Shown here: piece by piece, positions 22,401 to 33,540 of the stretch
Numbering within the stretch: position 1 is the stretch's first letter
Layout: every line of letters starts with the position of its first letter
Assembly (NCBI GenBank): GCA_963576475.1
Contig: OY754984.1
Location: forward strand, 20,795,215 to 20,859,214
Length of the DNA: 64,000 nt
Direction of reading: 5' to 3'
Source of the DNA: Molanna angustata
Lineage: Eukaryota; Arthropoda; Insecta; Trichoptera; Molannidae
Notes under the pieces: model-generated
Database searches by the model: none
What the model was told of the DNA's origin: nothing
The model's input: the letters and a program-made list of their open reading frames with translations, nothing else
Program-made: the position numbers and the translations under genes

Positions 22401-23291
22401 CATACGCTCGACAATTCACCAAAGTTTCATTATAATCGGACAAACGGTTGATAAATAAATAAATAAAATAATTTTCCTATAGGAAATCAGTATAGGTATA
22501 TTATTGTTGATTTGTAAGTAAATAGTATTAGGTAGGTACCTACCTACAACAACCTTCTAAATAAATTCGATTCCTAACAAATTTTATTTGAATATCACAT
22601 TCTTTCTGTAGCCATGGAAACGATTCGAACACGTAAGTAATATCGAATGGTTCGGATACATTTTTTGAATATGTAGGTACCTACATTGGTTTGTTCGATG
22701 CCATAAAAATGAAAATTGTCAGAAAAATCAAATATTATTTACAAATTATGCAATTTTATTATGCCTATATCTTTACTAATAAATAACACATTTTTACAAT
22801 ATATGTCTTTAAACTTGCCGCAATGTCTTGTGTTTCATTTTATTATTTCATAATTACATTTATTTCAAAGTTTTATTATTTTCAAAAACATATTCATTCG
22901 GTGGGAAAATGAAATATTGTATGAAAAGATATTAAAATGGCGGCGTTTATGTACAAAAGGCTTACTTTAAAAATAAGTTAAACATTATAATTATACCAAA
23001 TATTCACCATGTTTTTCACTTAAACGCTAAGTTATACTTCAAAATATATTTTTTTTGTGTAAATACCTACTTCTAACTTTTAAACTAACAGATATTTGCG
23101 TGCAAAATGTACACTTTTTTGACAGATATGACTTGGAAAATTTTGTATGAAAAAAATAATTATTTAAATATTTTTAAAATTCAGCATTTTTATCGCATTA
23201 TTTTTAGCGTGACATTGCATCAGGTATACAGGTACACGTTCGCACATAAATTAGATTTTTAGATGCTCTTGGTTTTTCAGAAGGCGTGAGA

Positions 23292-23294
<3 letters not shown>

Positions 23295-23366
<72 letters not shown>
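23295..23366. repeat. (AC)n microsatellite
   Basis: AC tract within the Helitron next to a copy of its terminal block (aacactaacattttgattgc). Matching, shorter tracts are at about 26094-26128 (as TG) and 26296-26334. Confidence 0.9.
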
Positions 23367-23369
<3 letters not shown>

Positions 23370-23395
23370 CTAACATTTTGATTGCTTTATTACTT

Positions 23396-25175
23396 TTATA
23401 TCGTCACATCCCATATCCCATTCATTTCATATGTATTTTCATCAAGTGTGCATATCGTTAATAATATTTCTGCACAATAGACTATTAGACTTAAAACTAA
23501 CCCAAAAGACTAAATAAAAAAGAGAAAAATAAGTATAAGACTATAAGAAATAGTTTGTATAAAAAACTATTCCAATGGTCTACATAAAATAAGTAAAAAT
23601 ACATACCTATACCTAATAGAAGAATTAGACTATTGGAAATAGATTGTATAAAAGCTCACCCAAAGGTCTACAAAAAAGAAGAAGAAGAATATTTAGACTA
23701 TTGGAAATAGTTTGTATAAATACTGACCAAAAGGTCTACATAAAAGAAAATGAATAAGACTATTGGAAATAGTTTGTATTAAAACTCTCCCAAAAGTCTA
23801 CGTACTTAAATGAAGAAGAATAATAATTAGACTAAAGGAAATAATTTTTATAAAAAAATGACCCAAATGTATACATAAAAGAAGAAGAAGATGAATTAGA
23901 CAATAGGAAATAGTTTGTATAAAAACTGCCCTAAAGGTCTAAATAAAATTAAGAAGAAAAAGAATTAGACTCCAGGACCCGCCGCTTCAGGCCCTTCAGT
24001 ACCTCCCGTCCCTTTAATCCCTCATTACGTCCCTTCCCATCAGGCCCTTCAGTACCTTCCGTCCCTTCAGGCAGTTTTATACCTCCCGTCCCTTCAGGCC
24101 CTTTAGTGCCTCCCTTCCCTTCATTACATCCCGTCCCATCAGTCGGTTAAGAAAAGTTTAAATCCAGAAACCATCCTGGAAGAACCGCGAAGAGATGAAA
24201 GAACCTTCTTTTCCCAGGATGCTCTACTTAATAGGTAAAATGACTAAATACACGAAGAAGAAGAAAAAAGTTTAAACCCAGATACCTGCGAAGAGATGGA
24301 AGGACAGTTGGACCTTCTTCTCCCAGGATTCTCCAACTTCATAGGTAAAATGACCAAAAATACACGATGAAGAAGAAGAAGAAGAAATAAGTTTAAATCC
24401 AGATACCTGCGAAGAGATGGAAGGAAAATTGGACATTCTTCTCCCAGGTTAGTCCACCTTCAAAGGTAAAATGACCAAATAGACGATGAAGAAGAAGAAG
24501 AAAAAAGTTTAAATCCAGAAACCTGCGAAGAGATGGAAGGAAAATTGGACCTTCATCTCCCAGGATAGTTCATCTTCATAGGTAAGATGACCAAGTACAC
24601 GTTGAAGAAAAAGAAGAAAAAAGTTTATATGCAGAACCCGTCTTGGAAGACCTGTGAAGAGATGGAGGGACAGTCGGACCTTCTTTTCCCAGGATACTCC
24701 CCCTTCATAGGTAAAACGACCAAATACACGAAGAAGAAGAAGAATAAGAAAAAAGTTTAAATCCAAAAACCATCCTGGGCATACGCTCGACAATTCACCA
24801 AAGTTTCATTATAATCGGACAAACGGTTGATAAATAAATAAATAAAATAATTTTCCTATAGGAAATCAGTATAGGTATATTATTGTTGATTTGTAAGTAA
24901 ATAGTATTAGGTAGGTACCTACCTACAACAACCTTCTAAATAAATTCGATTCCTAACAAATTTTATTTGAATATCACATTCTTTCTGTAGCCATGGAAAC
25001 GATTCGAACACGTAAGTAATATCGAATGGTTCGGATACATTTTTTGAATATGTAGGTACCTACATTGGTTTGTTCGATGCCATAAAAATGAAAATTGTCA
25101 GAAAAATCAAATATTATTTACAAATTATGCAATTTTATTATGCCTATATCTTTACTAATAAATAACACATTTTTA
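23396..25175 (+). repeat. 1780-bp direct repeat, copy 2
   Basis: Second copy of 21017-22796. It is joined on the left to an internal copy of the Helitron 5' end (…gctttattactttta), as if a second transposition or replication round had started there. Confidence 0.92.
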
Positions 25176-26088
25176 TCTGGGTTTAAACTTTTTTCTTCTT
25201 CTTCGTGTATTTAGTCATTTTACCTATTAAGTAGAGCATCCTGGGAAAAGAAGGTTCTTTCATCTCTTCGCGGTTCTTCCAGGATGGTTTCTGGATTTAA
25301 ACTTTTCTTAACCGACTGATGGGACGGGATGTAATGAAGGGAAGGGAGGCACTAAAGGGCCTGAAGGGACGGGAGGTATAAAACTGCCTGAAGGGACGGA
25401 AGGTACTGAAGGGCCTGATGGGAAGGGACGTAATGAGGGATTAAAGGGACGGGAGGTACTGAAGGGCCTGAAGCGGCGGGTCCTGGAGTCTAATTCTTTT
25501 TCTTCTTAATTTTATTTAGACCTTTAGGGCAGTTTTTATACAAACTATTTCCTATTGTCTAATTCATCTTCTTCTTCTTTTATGTATACATTTGGGTCAT
25601 TTTTTTATAAAAATTATTTCCTTTAGTCTAATTATTATTCTTCTTCATTTAAGTACGTAGACTTTTGGGAGAGTTTTAATACAAACTATTTCCAATAGTC
25701 TTATTCATTTTCTTTTATGTAGACCTTTTGGTCAGTATTTATACAAACTATTTCCAATAGTCTAAATATTCTTCTTCTTCTTTTTTGTAGACCTTTGGGT
25801 GAGCTTTTATACAATCTATTTCCAATAGTCTAATTCTTCTATTAGGTATAGGTATGTATTTTTACTTATTTTATGTAGACCATTGGAATAGTTTTTTATA
25901 CAAACTATTTCTTATAGTCTTATACTTATTTTTCTCTTTTTTATTTAGTCTTTTGGGTTAGTTTTAAGTCTAATAGTCTATTGTGCAGAAATATTATTAA
26001 CGATATGCACACTTGATGAAAATACATATGAAATGAATGGGATATGGGATGTGACGATATAAAAGTAATAAAGCAATCAAAATGTTAG

Positions 26089-26132
<44 letters not shown>

Positions 26133-26295
26133 TCTCACGCCTTCTGAAAAACCAAGAGCATCTAAAAATCTAATTTATGTGCGAACGTGTACCTGTATAC
26201 CTGATGCAATGTCACGCTAAAAATAATGCGATAAAAATGCTGAATTTTAAAAATATTTAAATAATTATTTTTTTCATACAAAATTTTCCAAGTCA
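25175..26295 (-). repeat. Inverted arm (~1.1 kb) of copy 2 and its left flank
   Basis: Reverse complement of about 23130-24283, including the minisatellites, the C/T-rich block and the (AC)n tract (shorter here, which explains the length difference). The arms are separated by about 890 bp. Confidence 0.9.
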
Positions 26296-26299
26296 CACA

Positions 26300-26339
<40 letters not shown>

Positions 26340-26369
26340 CTAACATTTTGATTGCTTTATTACTTTAGA

Positions 26370-27567
26370 TATACAAAAGAAAGTAGCGGGAGATAGTCTT
26401 CAAATACAGGCTATCTCATTTGGTTCGTTTATCTACAAAAATAAAATTGATAATATAAAAAAAATCAAGCCGTTGGGTAAACGCACAATTGCAATCGAAT
26501 TCAAAAATTTTTTAGCAGCAAATACTTTTCTTAATAACAAAATTTTAGAACAAAACAACTACTTACCATTTATACCTTCCTTTCACGTAACTCGTCTTGG
26601 AGTTGTAAAATATATACCTACATCTCTTTCTGACGAGGAAATATTAAGTAATTTGGAAGTCCCTCTGGGATTCGGAAAAATAATAAAAATTCGAAGGCTT
26701 AACTACAGAGACCGTAAAATTGAAATCCCGACATGGAAACCATCTCAAACTGTTGTGGTCACAATCGAAGGGCAAAAACTCCCATCACACCTTTACCTCT
26801 TTTACAATCGTCTACCAGTAGAAACTTACATATTCCCTACTATTCAATGTCATCAATGTTTAAGATACGGACACACTAAAACTAACTGCAAATCTGCAGC
26901 ACCTAGGTGTTTTAAATGCACTTTACATCATCTTGGAAACACATGTAATGTAACTCAAGAAAATACTATTTGTGTTCATTGCTCGGGAAATCACCAGGCT
27001 ATCGATATAAATTGCCCAGAATTGACAAGACAGAGGAACATTAAGAAAGTAATGGCTGACCAAAGTATATCGTATATCGAAGCAGCTGGAATGTTTCCCT
27101 CCGTGAAAATATCATACTCAGAAAAAACGAAAGCTTTCAACAATTCAAACAAAATTGAAACACAAAATAATTTCACGCCTAAATGGAGGGTAATCACCCC
27201 TTCAAACAAAAATAATCTTAAAAAACATAGTAATACCCCCCCTTACTTGGATAAAAAACAAATCAACTCATTATTAATTGCACCAAATGGAAACCATCCA
27301 GTACCTAAAAATGGATGTGCTCTCCCGTTAACAAATGAAACTACCCCAGATACAATAATACCTGAAGACATTAATTATAGTCGTAAAGAAATAATTCTAA
27401 ATTGCATATACAATATGATCCATGAACTCCTTACCACAGGACACTATATCTCTGTACCGTCCAACGATGCACTTATTAATAACACCTTACAAAATACTGT
27501 CAATATACTCAATAACAACCTAAATAAAGAAGATATCGATTCAAACTCTATCACAGAAACAAATTAG
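26370..27567 (+). CDS. I-type LINE ORF1, C-terminal part
   Basis: Continuation of the ORF1 begun at 20081. The frame is open from 26370 (…HIQKKVAGDS…), not only from the first in-frame start-like codon. It encodes the RNA-binding part and then three CCHC zinc knuckles: CHQCLRYGHTKTNC, CFKCTLHHLGNTC and CVHCSGNHQAIDINC. The tail is Asn/Thr-rich. The two pieces together would be 478 codons, a normal ORF1 length. It ends 52 bp before the ORF2 Met. Knuckle spacing shows that it is a nucleic-acid-binding Gag-like protein. As arranged it has no start of its own. Confidence 0.85.
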
Positions 27568-27619
27568 ACCTTAAACTTGTAACTCGCACAATAATTCCCT
27601 GTATAATCTTTCATACAAA

Positions 27620-30600
27620 ATGGCCTTAAATATTGCCCAGTGGAACTGCAGAAGTGCAATACCTAATAAAGACTCTATTTTAAAATTGCTATCCGAGAAC
27701 CAGGTTCAAATAGCGGCACTATCTGAAACCTGGCTCCGCGATGAAAAAACATTCAAAATTCCCGGCTACCAATGCCTAAAAGATAATAGACATGATGGCA
27801 AAGGTGGAGCTGCGTTATTAATAAAAGACACATTTTTCTTTAACCAGATAAATTTAAAACCAATAAATTGTCCATCACAAGTTGTTGCTGCGGAAATAGA
27901 CGGTACAACTTTTGTCTCAATTTATATTTCTCCTAATTTCCAACACACCAAAAATATTTTAAGAACCATAATTTCTCGAATAAAACATCCCTTTATAATT
28001 ATGGGAGATTTTAATGCTCACCATAACATGTGGGGTTCATCATCATGCACAAAATTAGGTAGAATTATAGTTGATCTGCTAAATGAGTTGAATCTTTGCA
28101 TTATTAACGACGGATCACCGACACGTATCCCTGTGCCAAATCAACGAATCAGCGCAGTAGATTTAACAATATGTAGTCCCGATATTGCTCCATACTTGAA
28201 TTGGAAAATACTTTCTGACCCATTCAATAGTGATCATCTTCCAATAATTTTGCATTATTCACAACCGTCATACAGATACATATATACCTCTCATATTGAA
28301 AACTCAAAATCCAAAAGAAACAACAAATTCGATAAAAATGTTTGTAATTTTGGAAAAGCTAATTGGCCAGGATATAATCATTACACCAACAACCCCAATA
28401 TAACATTTACTCCCCCCTCAATAGAAAACCTACAAGAATGCTACGATGAATTTATTAAAACGATTGAAATATCAGAAAAATTTATACCTAAAAAGAATCC
28501 CAAATTCAAAAAGTATCCCTTACCTCCTCCTTGGTGGGACTCAGCGTGCGAAGAACATTCGTCAATTAGGAAGCAAGCATATAAAGACTACAAGCAAAAC
28601 ATGACACTTGAAAATTTCTTGTATCTTAAAAATGTTCAAGCTAAAGTCAAACGGTTCCTCAAAAACAAGAAAAGAAAAGGGTGGAAAGACTTCTGCACAT
28701 CACTTAGTATCCAAGTTCCAATTTCAGAAGTTTGGAATAATATCAGAAAATTTCGTGGCTCATACAAAACCCCATCTTCTAAATCATGCCCTAAACTATG
28801 GTCAGAAGATTTCTTAAATAAAATGGCCCCACCGTATGCTGTTAACATTGATGAAATCTCGTTACAATATTCACATACTAGCAGTAACTGGCTAGATGCC
28901 CCATTCCAAATAGACGAATTAAAATCAGTCTTACAAGTGGTAAAAAATACTTCACCTGGAATAGACGGGATCCCATATATTATCTTATATAATAGTAGCG
29001 ACAAAATTCTTGAATATCTCTTAAAATTAATAAACATAATGTTCGATACTGGGGTTATCCCAGAATCTTGGAAAACTCAACTCATTACCCCAATTTTGAA
29101 ACCACTAAAGGACCCTAATTCAGGTGTCAACTACAGACCAATAGCATTATCATCAACTCTGCTTAAATTAACAGAACATATTATAAAAAGACGAATTGAT
29201 TGGTTCGTTGAAAACAAAAATATTTTGCCGTACAATATGTTTGGCTTCAGAAAAAAAAAATCCTCAGTAGAAAGTGTAGCCAATTTAACAACGGATATTC
29301 TTTTAGCTTTCTCTAGACAAGAACAGGTCATAGGAGTAAGCTTAGATATCACAAGTGCATATGATAATGTGCTTCTCTCCCTTCTTAAATCTAAACTTCT
29401 CCGAATTGGAATGCCCCTAAAATTAGCCATCTTCATAATGAATATTCTCCTGGATAGAAAAATCATTCTCGACATTCGAGGAATTGATACTCAAGAAAGA
29501 AAAGTCGACAGAGGCTTGCCACAGGGGTCAGTCCTTAGCTCTATCCTCTTCAATATTTATATTCACGAGATTTTTCATGTACTGTTACCCTCGGCACAGT
29601 TACTGATATATGCAGACGATTTTTTTATTTATGTATCAGGGAAAAAAATCCAACAAATGGAGAACATTATGAATAATACTCTCAAAAATATTTCTTCGTG
29701 GTTATCTGAAAATGGCCTGAATCCCAGTCCTCCCAAATGTAAAGCCATTATGTTTACAAAAAAACGCTCTATACCAGATATAAAAATTCAACTAAATGAC
29801 ATTATCCTCCCTGTCTCTTCGGAATTAAGATTTCTTGGTATCACTTTGGATTCCAGACTATCTTGGAACTCTCAAGTTACACATATCATTAACAAATGCC
29901 AGTCTGGACTAAATGCAATGCGAGCTGTAACCCGTACTTGGTGGGGAGGTCACCCTTCTGTTCTACGTTCAATGTATATATCATACGTTCGCAGTCAAAT
30001 CGACTATGGAGCGTTTTTACTTAGTCCAATTTCCAAGAAAAATTTACAACGCTTAGATAGAATACAATTTGAAGGTCTGAGACTTATATTGGGCGCTATG
30101 AAGTCGACACCGGTATGTGCACTCCAGGTGGAAGCCGTGGACCCACCACTTGAGCTGAGAAAACAGTATCTGTCAGATAAATTTGTTTTAAAATGCAATA
30201 TTATTAAATTCCACCCTCTAATTAGAAAAATCGCTATGCTTAAAATATTCACAAATCAATCACCATTTTGGAAACATAAAATCTCCCCTCCTCTTGTAAA
30301 TAGCCTCACCTTTTTAGACCAATACTCATCGGATTTCATTAAATCTGAGACACTCCCAGTTTACTCATTACCCTATCAAAATTTAATCGAGCCGCCAAAC
30401 ATAATCCACTCATTAGGAATAACTCCAGATGCTTTTGCATCTAAAAGACTTAAACACGTAATTGAATCCAAATGGAATGACTGGAAAATACTTTATACGG
30501 ATGGATCAAAAATGGACTGCAAAAGCAATACTGGAGCAGCAGTATTTAGTGATTCAGATAAAGTTGAATTGCTTTTGACTCTCCATAAAGATTCTACAAT

Positions 30601-31354
30601 ATTCTCAGCAGAATGTATAGCTATAATAGAGGCTTTGAACTATGCAAATAAAAAACGATTCTTAAAGACATTAATATTGACCGATTCCTTAAGTACACTC
30701 GAAAAACTCTCTAAATCCCCTATTTTGTATAGTGATGACCACTACTGTATAGATATATGGAAAAAAATTAAAGAAATATGCAACCAGAACAGAAAACTTT
30801 GTCTGGCATGGATACCAAGTCACTGTGGTATACCAGGAAATGAGAAATCGGATGAATTGGCTAAGAGAGCAACATATGGAAACACACGGACACATCCCAA
30901 TATTACACAAAACGATCTCCTACCAATCGCAAAATACCGTCTGATGAATAAATGGCAGTTATATTGGGACACAAGCTCACTGAAAAAGGGTAGACTTTAC
31001 AAAACGACCCAACAAACAATTGTCAATAAGCCATGGTTCCATGATAAAGCTTTTGACAAACATTCCATCAGCGTTATGTGTCGTATCCGCATGGGACACT
31101 GTTGTACCAGAGAGCATTTAAAAAAAATAGGGATCATTGATAGCAGTCTCTGCGAATGTATGATTGGTGATGAGACACTGGATCATTTGTTTCTTGAATG
31201 CCCCATAAACGATAGGTATCCGTCCTTTTTTACCGACCTCACAGAGATTGGGGTTCCAATGCCAACAAATGTGAGGACATTGTTGAGCTACAATTCCAGG
31301 CAGGTAAACATTTTGCTCAAAAAATTCATCAAAATTAATGACATTAAAATTTAA
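27620..31354 (+). CDS. I-type LINE ORF2: endonuclease-RT-RNase H, intact
   Basis: 1244-residue replication protein that nicks chromosomal DNA and reverse-transcribes the element RNA at the nick. Domains in order: apurinic-type endonuclease (NIAQWNCRS at the N-terminus, SETWL, MGDFNAHH, SDHLPI; residues ~1-215); RT (GIDGIPYIILY, GFRKKKSSVESV, LDITSAYDNV, GLPQGSVLSSILF, YADD at about 663-666, FLGITLDSRLSW); RNase H (TDGSKMD about 959, AECIAIIEAL, LTDSLSTL, WIPSHCGIPGNEKSDELAKR); and a C-terminal CX1C-type knuckle (CECMIGDETLDHLFLECP). RNase H after RT is typical of the I group. All catalytic motifs are present and no stop or frameshift is seen, so it could be functional. Its ORF1 partner is disrupted. 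Confidence 0.93.
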   Translation: MALNIAQWNCRSAIPNKDSILKLLSENQVQIAALSETWLRDEKTFKIPGYQCLKDNRHDGKGGAALLIKDTFFFNQINLKPINCPSQVVAAEIDGTTFVSIYISPNFQHTKNILRTIISRIKHPFIIMGDFNAHHNMWGSSSCTKLGRIIVDLLNELNLCIINDGSPTRIPVPNQRISAVDLTICSPDIAPYLNWKILSDPFNSDHLPIILHYSQPSYRYIYTSHIENSKSKRNNKFDKNVCNFGKANWPGYNHYTNNPNITFTPPSIENLQECYDEFIKTIEISEKFIPKKNPKFKKYPLPPPWWDSACEEHSSIRKQAYKDYKQNMTLENFLYLKNVQAKVKRFLKNKKRKGWKDFCTSLSIQVPISEVWNNIRKFRGSYKTPSSKSCPKLWSEDFLNKMAPPYAVNIDEISLQYSHTSSNWLDAPFQIDELKSVLQVVKNTSPGIDGIPYIILYNSSDKILEYLLKLINIMFDTGVIPESWKTQLITPILKPLKDPNSGVNYRPIALSSTLLKLTEHIIKRRIDWFVENKNILPYNMFGFRKKKSSVESVANLTTDILLAFSRQEQVIGVSLDITSAYDNVLLSLLKSKLLRIGMPLKLAIFIMNILLDRKIILDIRGIDTQERKVDRGLPQGSVLSSILFNIYIHEIFHVLLPSAQLLIYADDFFIYVSGKKIQQMENIMNNTLKNISSWLSENGLNPSPPKCKAIMFTKKRSIPDIKIQLNDIILPVSSELRFLGITLDSRLSWNSQVTHIINKCQSGLNAMRAVTRTWWGGHPSVLRSMYISYVRSQIDYGAFLLSPISKKNLQRLDRIQFEGLRLILGAMKSTPVCALQVEAVDPPLELRKQYLSDKFVLKCNIIKFHPLIRKIAMLKIFTNQSPFWKHKISPPLVNSLTFLDQYSSDFIKSETLPVYSLPYQNLIEPPNIIHSLGITPDAFASKRLKHVIESKWNDWKILYTDGSKMDCKSNTGAAVFSDSDKVELLLTLHKDSTIFSAECIAIIEALNYANKKRFLKTLILTDSLSTLEKLSKSPILYSDDHYCIDIWKKIKEICNQNRKLCLAWIPSHCGIPGNEKSDELAKRATYGNTRTHPNITQNDLLPIAKYRLMNKWQLYWDTSSLKKGRLYKTTQQTIVNKPWFHDKAFDKHSISVMCRIRMGHCCTREHLKKIGIIDSSLCECMIGDETLDHLFLECPINDRYPSFFTDLTEIGVPMPTNVRTLLSYNSRQVNILLKKFIKINDIKI

Positions 31355-31492
31355 CGCTGTTCATAAAATTTAAATTGATCGAAGTAAAATAAATATACAA
31401 AAATAATTTAGGTTTCTCTATTTTGACAGTTTAATATTTTAACTTAGATGGCTGAGAACACTCTTAACGGGTGAAGAGCCAACAGAAAAAAA
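31355..31492 (+). mobile_element. 3' UTR and short A-tail of the I-type LINE
   Basis: About 125 bp of UTR containing gatggctgagaac...ggtgaagagccaacag, ending in an A-run at 31481-31491. It marks the 3' boundary of the element. Confidence 0.7.
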
Positions 31493-31876
31493 AAAACATA
31501 GCATAAGTATTTGATATTTCCTTTATAACAACATTTTGTGTCATCTTAGTAGGTATACATAGAACACCTTAGATATAAAATTTAATTACATTTACACTAA
31601 AAGAGCCGAAATTTCATTTCGGTCTTTATTAAGGACCCAATTGTGTATCGATCTATTATATACTATATACTCCGACATAGTAACATCCACCTTTGTATTT
31701 TTTGAAAAATATTGTATATTCTCGGAGCAGAAAAAAAACCGTTTTGCAAACGTCGTTTTAATTTTTGGTACATATAGAAGTTTGTTAACGTTGGCTCTTG
31801 TAAGTTTATCATGCGATATGTAGGTCAAAGATTTTTTTTTAATTTTTTAAAATTGTTTGAGACTGCCGCAGGCAAA
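31493..31876. other. AT-rich DNA, nothing recognised
   Basis: Overlapping short open frames on both strands (31592-31828) carry no motif. Confidence 0.4.
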
Positions 31877-32014
31877 CCTGGCAGGTACACAAAATAGTGT
31901 GTACTACAAAGGCTTACAACTTTATAATGATTTGCCTGAATGTGTAAAGGAGGCGTCTAGTCTTGCCGCTTTTCGTCGCTTAGGTGCTGAATACATAAAA
32001 CAAAAGTTTTTTTA
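31877..32014 (+). pseudogene. LINE RT extreme C-terminus
   Basis: Reads TQNSVYYKGLQLYNDLPECV, KEASSLAAFRRLGAEYIKQKF and a stop, the usual Jockey/CR1-type tail (YKG--LYN-LP--V------F-R). It is a short 5'-truncated relic. Confidence 0.65.
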
Positions 32015-32089
32015 AAAATCGTGTGTTTCTATTGTTTATATATTATGTTCTAAGACTATAATATCTGTTTTGCTTGTTTTGATACTATA

Positions 32090-32773
32090 TTATTATTATT
32101 ATTCAATCTTTTCACGGGTTAACCGGTGTAAAAAAAACTAAACAACGGAGGAGTTCTCAAGTTGATTAGTTATTATGTATAATGTTTATGATGGTGATAA
32201 CAAGAATTTTCGAACTATCGAGCATGTGTTTATAATCACACTCTTTTGAATCTGTGTGATTATAAAATTTGGCAGATCAAGTTTCTTAATAGATTCATTT
32301 ATATTTTTTGGTACAACTCCTGTAGATGATATAATAAATGGTATTATTGTAACTTTATTTTGTCCCCATTGGGTTTTGATCTGTTCTGCTAGAGAGAGTT
32401 ATTTTTGAATTTTTTCTGTATATTTTTGTTCTAAATTTGTTGTATTAGGAATAGATATTTCAATTAAATGGGTTTGTTTTGTATTTTTCTCAATCAATGT
32501 TATATCGGGTCTATTGTGTAGGTTGGTTCTATCTGTAATTATATCTCTGTTCCAATAAAGTTTATGTGTGTTGTTTTCAATAACTGCCAATGGGGAATAT
32601 TGAAACCAAGGTGGTGGAGAATCTATTAAATTATATTTATTTGATAAAGCGATGTGTATCTGCTTGCAAACATTATCATGTCTATGTGTATACTCTGTTG
32701 GTGCAAGAGCAGAACATCCGCCAGTTATATGTTCTATTGTCTCTATAGATACGTGTCTTTTTTGTGTGTTCAT
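32090..32773 (-). pseudogene. R2/R4-like LINE tail with restriction-type endonuclease
   Basis: The minus-strand frame gives ETIEHITGGCSALAPTEYTH, RHDNVCKQIHIALSNKY, then NRPDITLIEKNTKQTHLIEI. This is the CCHC-like plus PD-(D/E)XK-type endonuclease region at the C-terminus of R2/R4-type LINEs: PD at NRPD, and the E of LIEI. After a frameshift near 32395 it goes on LAEQIKTQWGQNKVTIIPFI, SSTGVVPKNINESIKKLDLP. It ends in an aataataat tail near 32090. It is 5'-truncated and is the only element here with this endonuclease class. Confidence 0.75.
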
Positions 32774-32893
32774 TTAGTCATCCGATGTTGATATGTTTAT
32801 TTTTATTGTTTGTTTTTATTTTCGTTTATACTAGATGTAAGAAATTGTATTTTTTTTACATCTAAATAAAATATATACAATACAATACAATAC
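32774..32893 (+). mobile_element. LINE 3' end with (ATACA)n tail
   Basis: The hairpin-like tagatgtaagaaattgta...tttacatcta is followed by aaataaaatat and a tandem acaatacaatacaatacaa tail. It is probably the 3' terminus of another 5'-truncated LINE. Confidence 0.45.
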
Positions 32894-33084
32894 AAACAAC
32901 TTTTTGATTTAAAGCACTTTTAACGTAATAAAGAGTGGAAATGATGGTTCTTGGAACGGTTTTTTTTAATATAATTCTTAAAATCGATTTTTGAGTTACG
33001 AATAGCGGTTGTAAGATATATCTAGCAGCTCCTTAGAACCTAACCTAACATATCTGTTACATTTACCAATTTTTCAGTAGATGG

Positions 33085-33540
33085 CTTTAGTAAAAAAAAA
33101 AAAATAATAATAATAAAATACTTTTATTGGTTTATACAACGTGGCGGACTTATTGCCCGCAGGCAATCTCTACCAGTCAACTACCATGGTAAATACAGTC
33201 AGTAACAGGGATAGAAGAATACAAATGGAAAAATACAAAAAAAAAACATAAATTAAAAATACAAAATAAATATAAAAAACAAAAATAATATATGTATGTA
33301 TAAATAAGAACAAGAATAAGAATAAAACATTCATCAGATAGATACACTATGTTTATTGGATGGAGGATATGCGAGGAGAAAGGAAGAGGGATAAAGGGAA
33401 AGGGAAAAGGGAAAAAGACGTGAATTTGTGTTTACGTGGATAGAAAGTGTGACTTCAGACGCTTTTTGAATGAAGTTTCATTGTGATTCGATATATTATG
33501 GCGATGCAATGCTGTTTTGAGCTAATGTTCAAAAGTGTTT
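33085..33540 (-). mobile_element. LINE 3' UTR, 5'-truncated copy
   Basis: Starts (on minus, ends) with an A/AAT-rich tail at 33085-33110 and carries the conserved attgcc...ggcaat hairpin block shared with 5320-5400, 48630-48720 and 56610-56700. The protein part is too decayed to read. Confidence 0.5.

Larger units (their letters stand above)
21017..22796 (+). repeat. 1780-bp direct repeat, copy 1
   Basis: Matches 23396-25175 base for base at a constant offset of 2379. The only difference I noticed is g/c in aaaatgagcaaaa versus aaaatgaccaaaa (about 21973). The duplication is therefore recent. Confidence 0.92.
20320..26369 (-). mobile_element. 6050-bp Helitron inside LINE ORF1
   Basis: On the minus strand it begins TCTAAAGTAATAAAG and ends ...gggacataaaagCTAG, and it sits between A (20319) and T (26370) with no target duplication. 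These are the defining features of Helitrons. A weak GCC/GGC hairpin precedes the CTAG end. No Rep/helicase ORF is visible, so it is non-autonomous. The interior is built from duplicated blocks and minisatellites: a 1780-bp direct repeat, a ~1.1-kb inverted repeat, three (AC)n tracts and diverged ~240-bp tandem units at 20400-21060. The host ORF1 frame is restored if it is removed. Confidence 0.82.

Noticed and set aside
22130..24793. Identical 94-codon minus-strand frames at 22130-22414 and 24509-24793
   Set aside because: They read through a ~120-bp minisatellite unit in a duplicated block; identity reflects the duplication, not selection.
23295..26334. Telomere- or centromere-type satellite
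   Set aside because: Only (AC)n/(TG)n microsatellites inside a Helitron; no TTAGG telomeric repeats were seen.
26473..27567. A self-contained 364-codon gene starting at 26473
   Set aside because: The start codon there would be TTG and the frame is open further upstream; it is the rest of LINE ORF1 after the Helitron.
32399..32773. A stand-alone nuclease gene
   Set aside because: The homology continues in another frame below 32395 and belongs to an RT protein C-terminus; it is a LINE relic.
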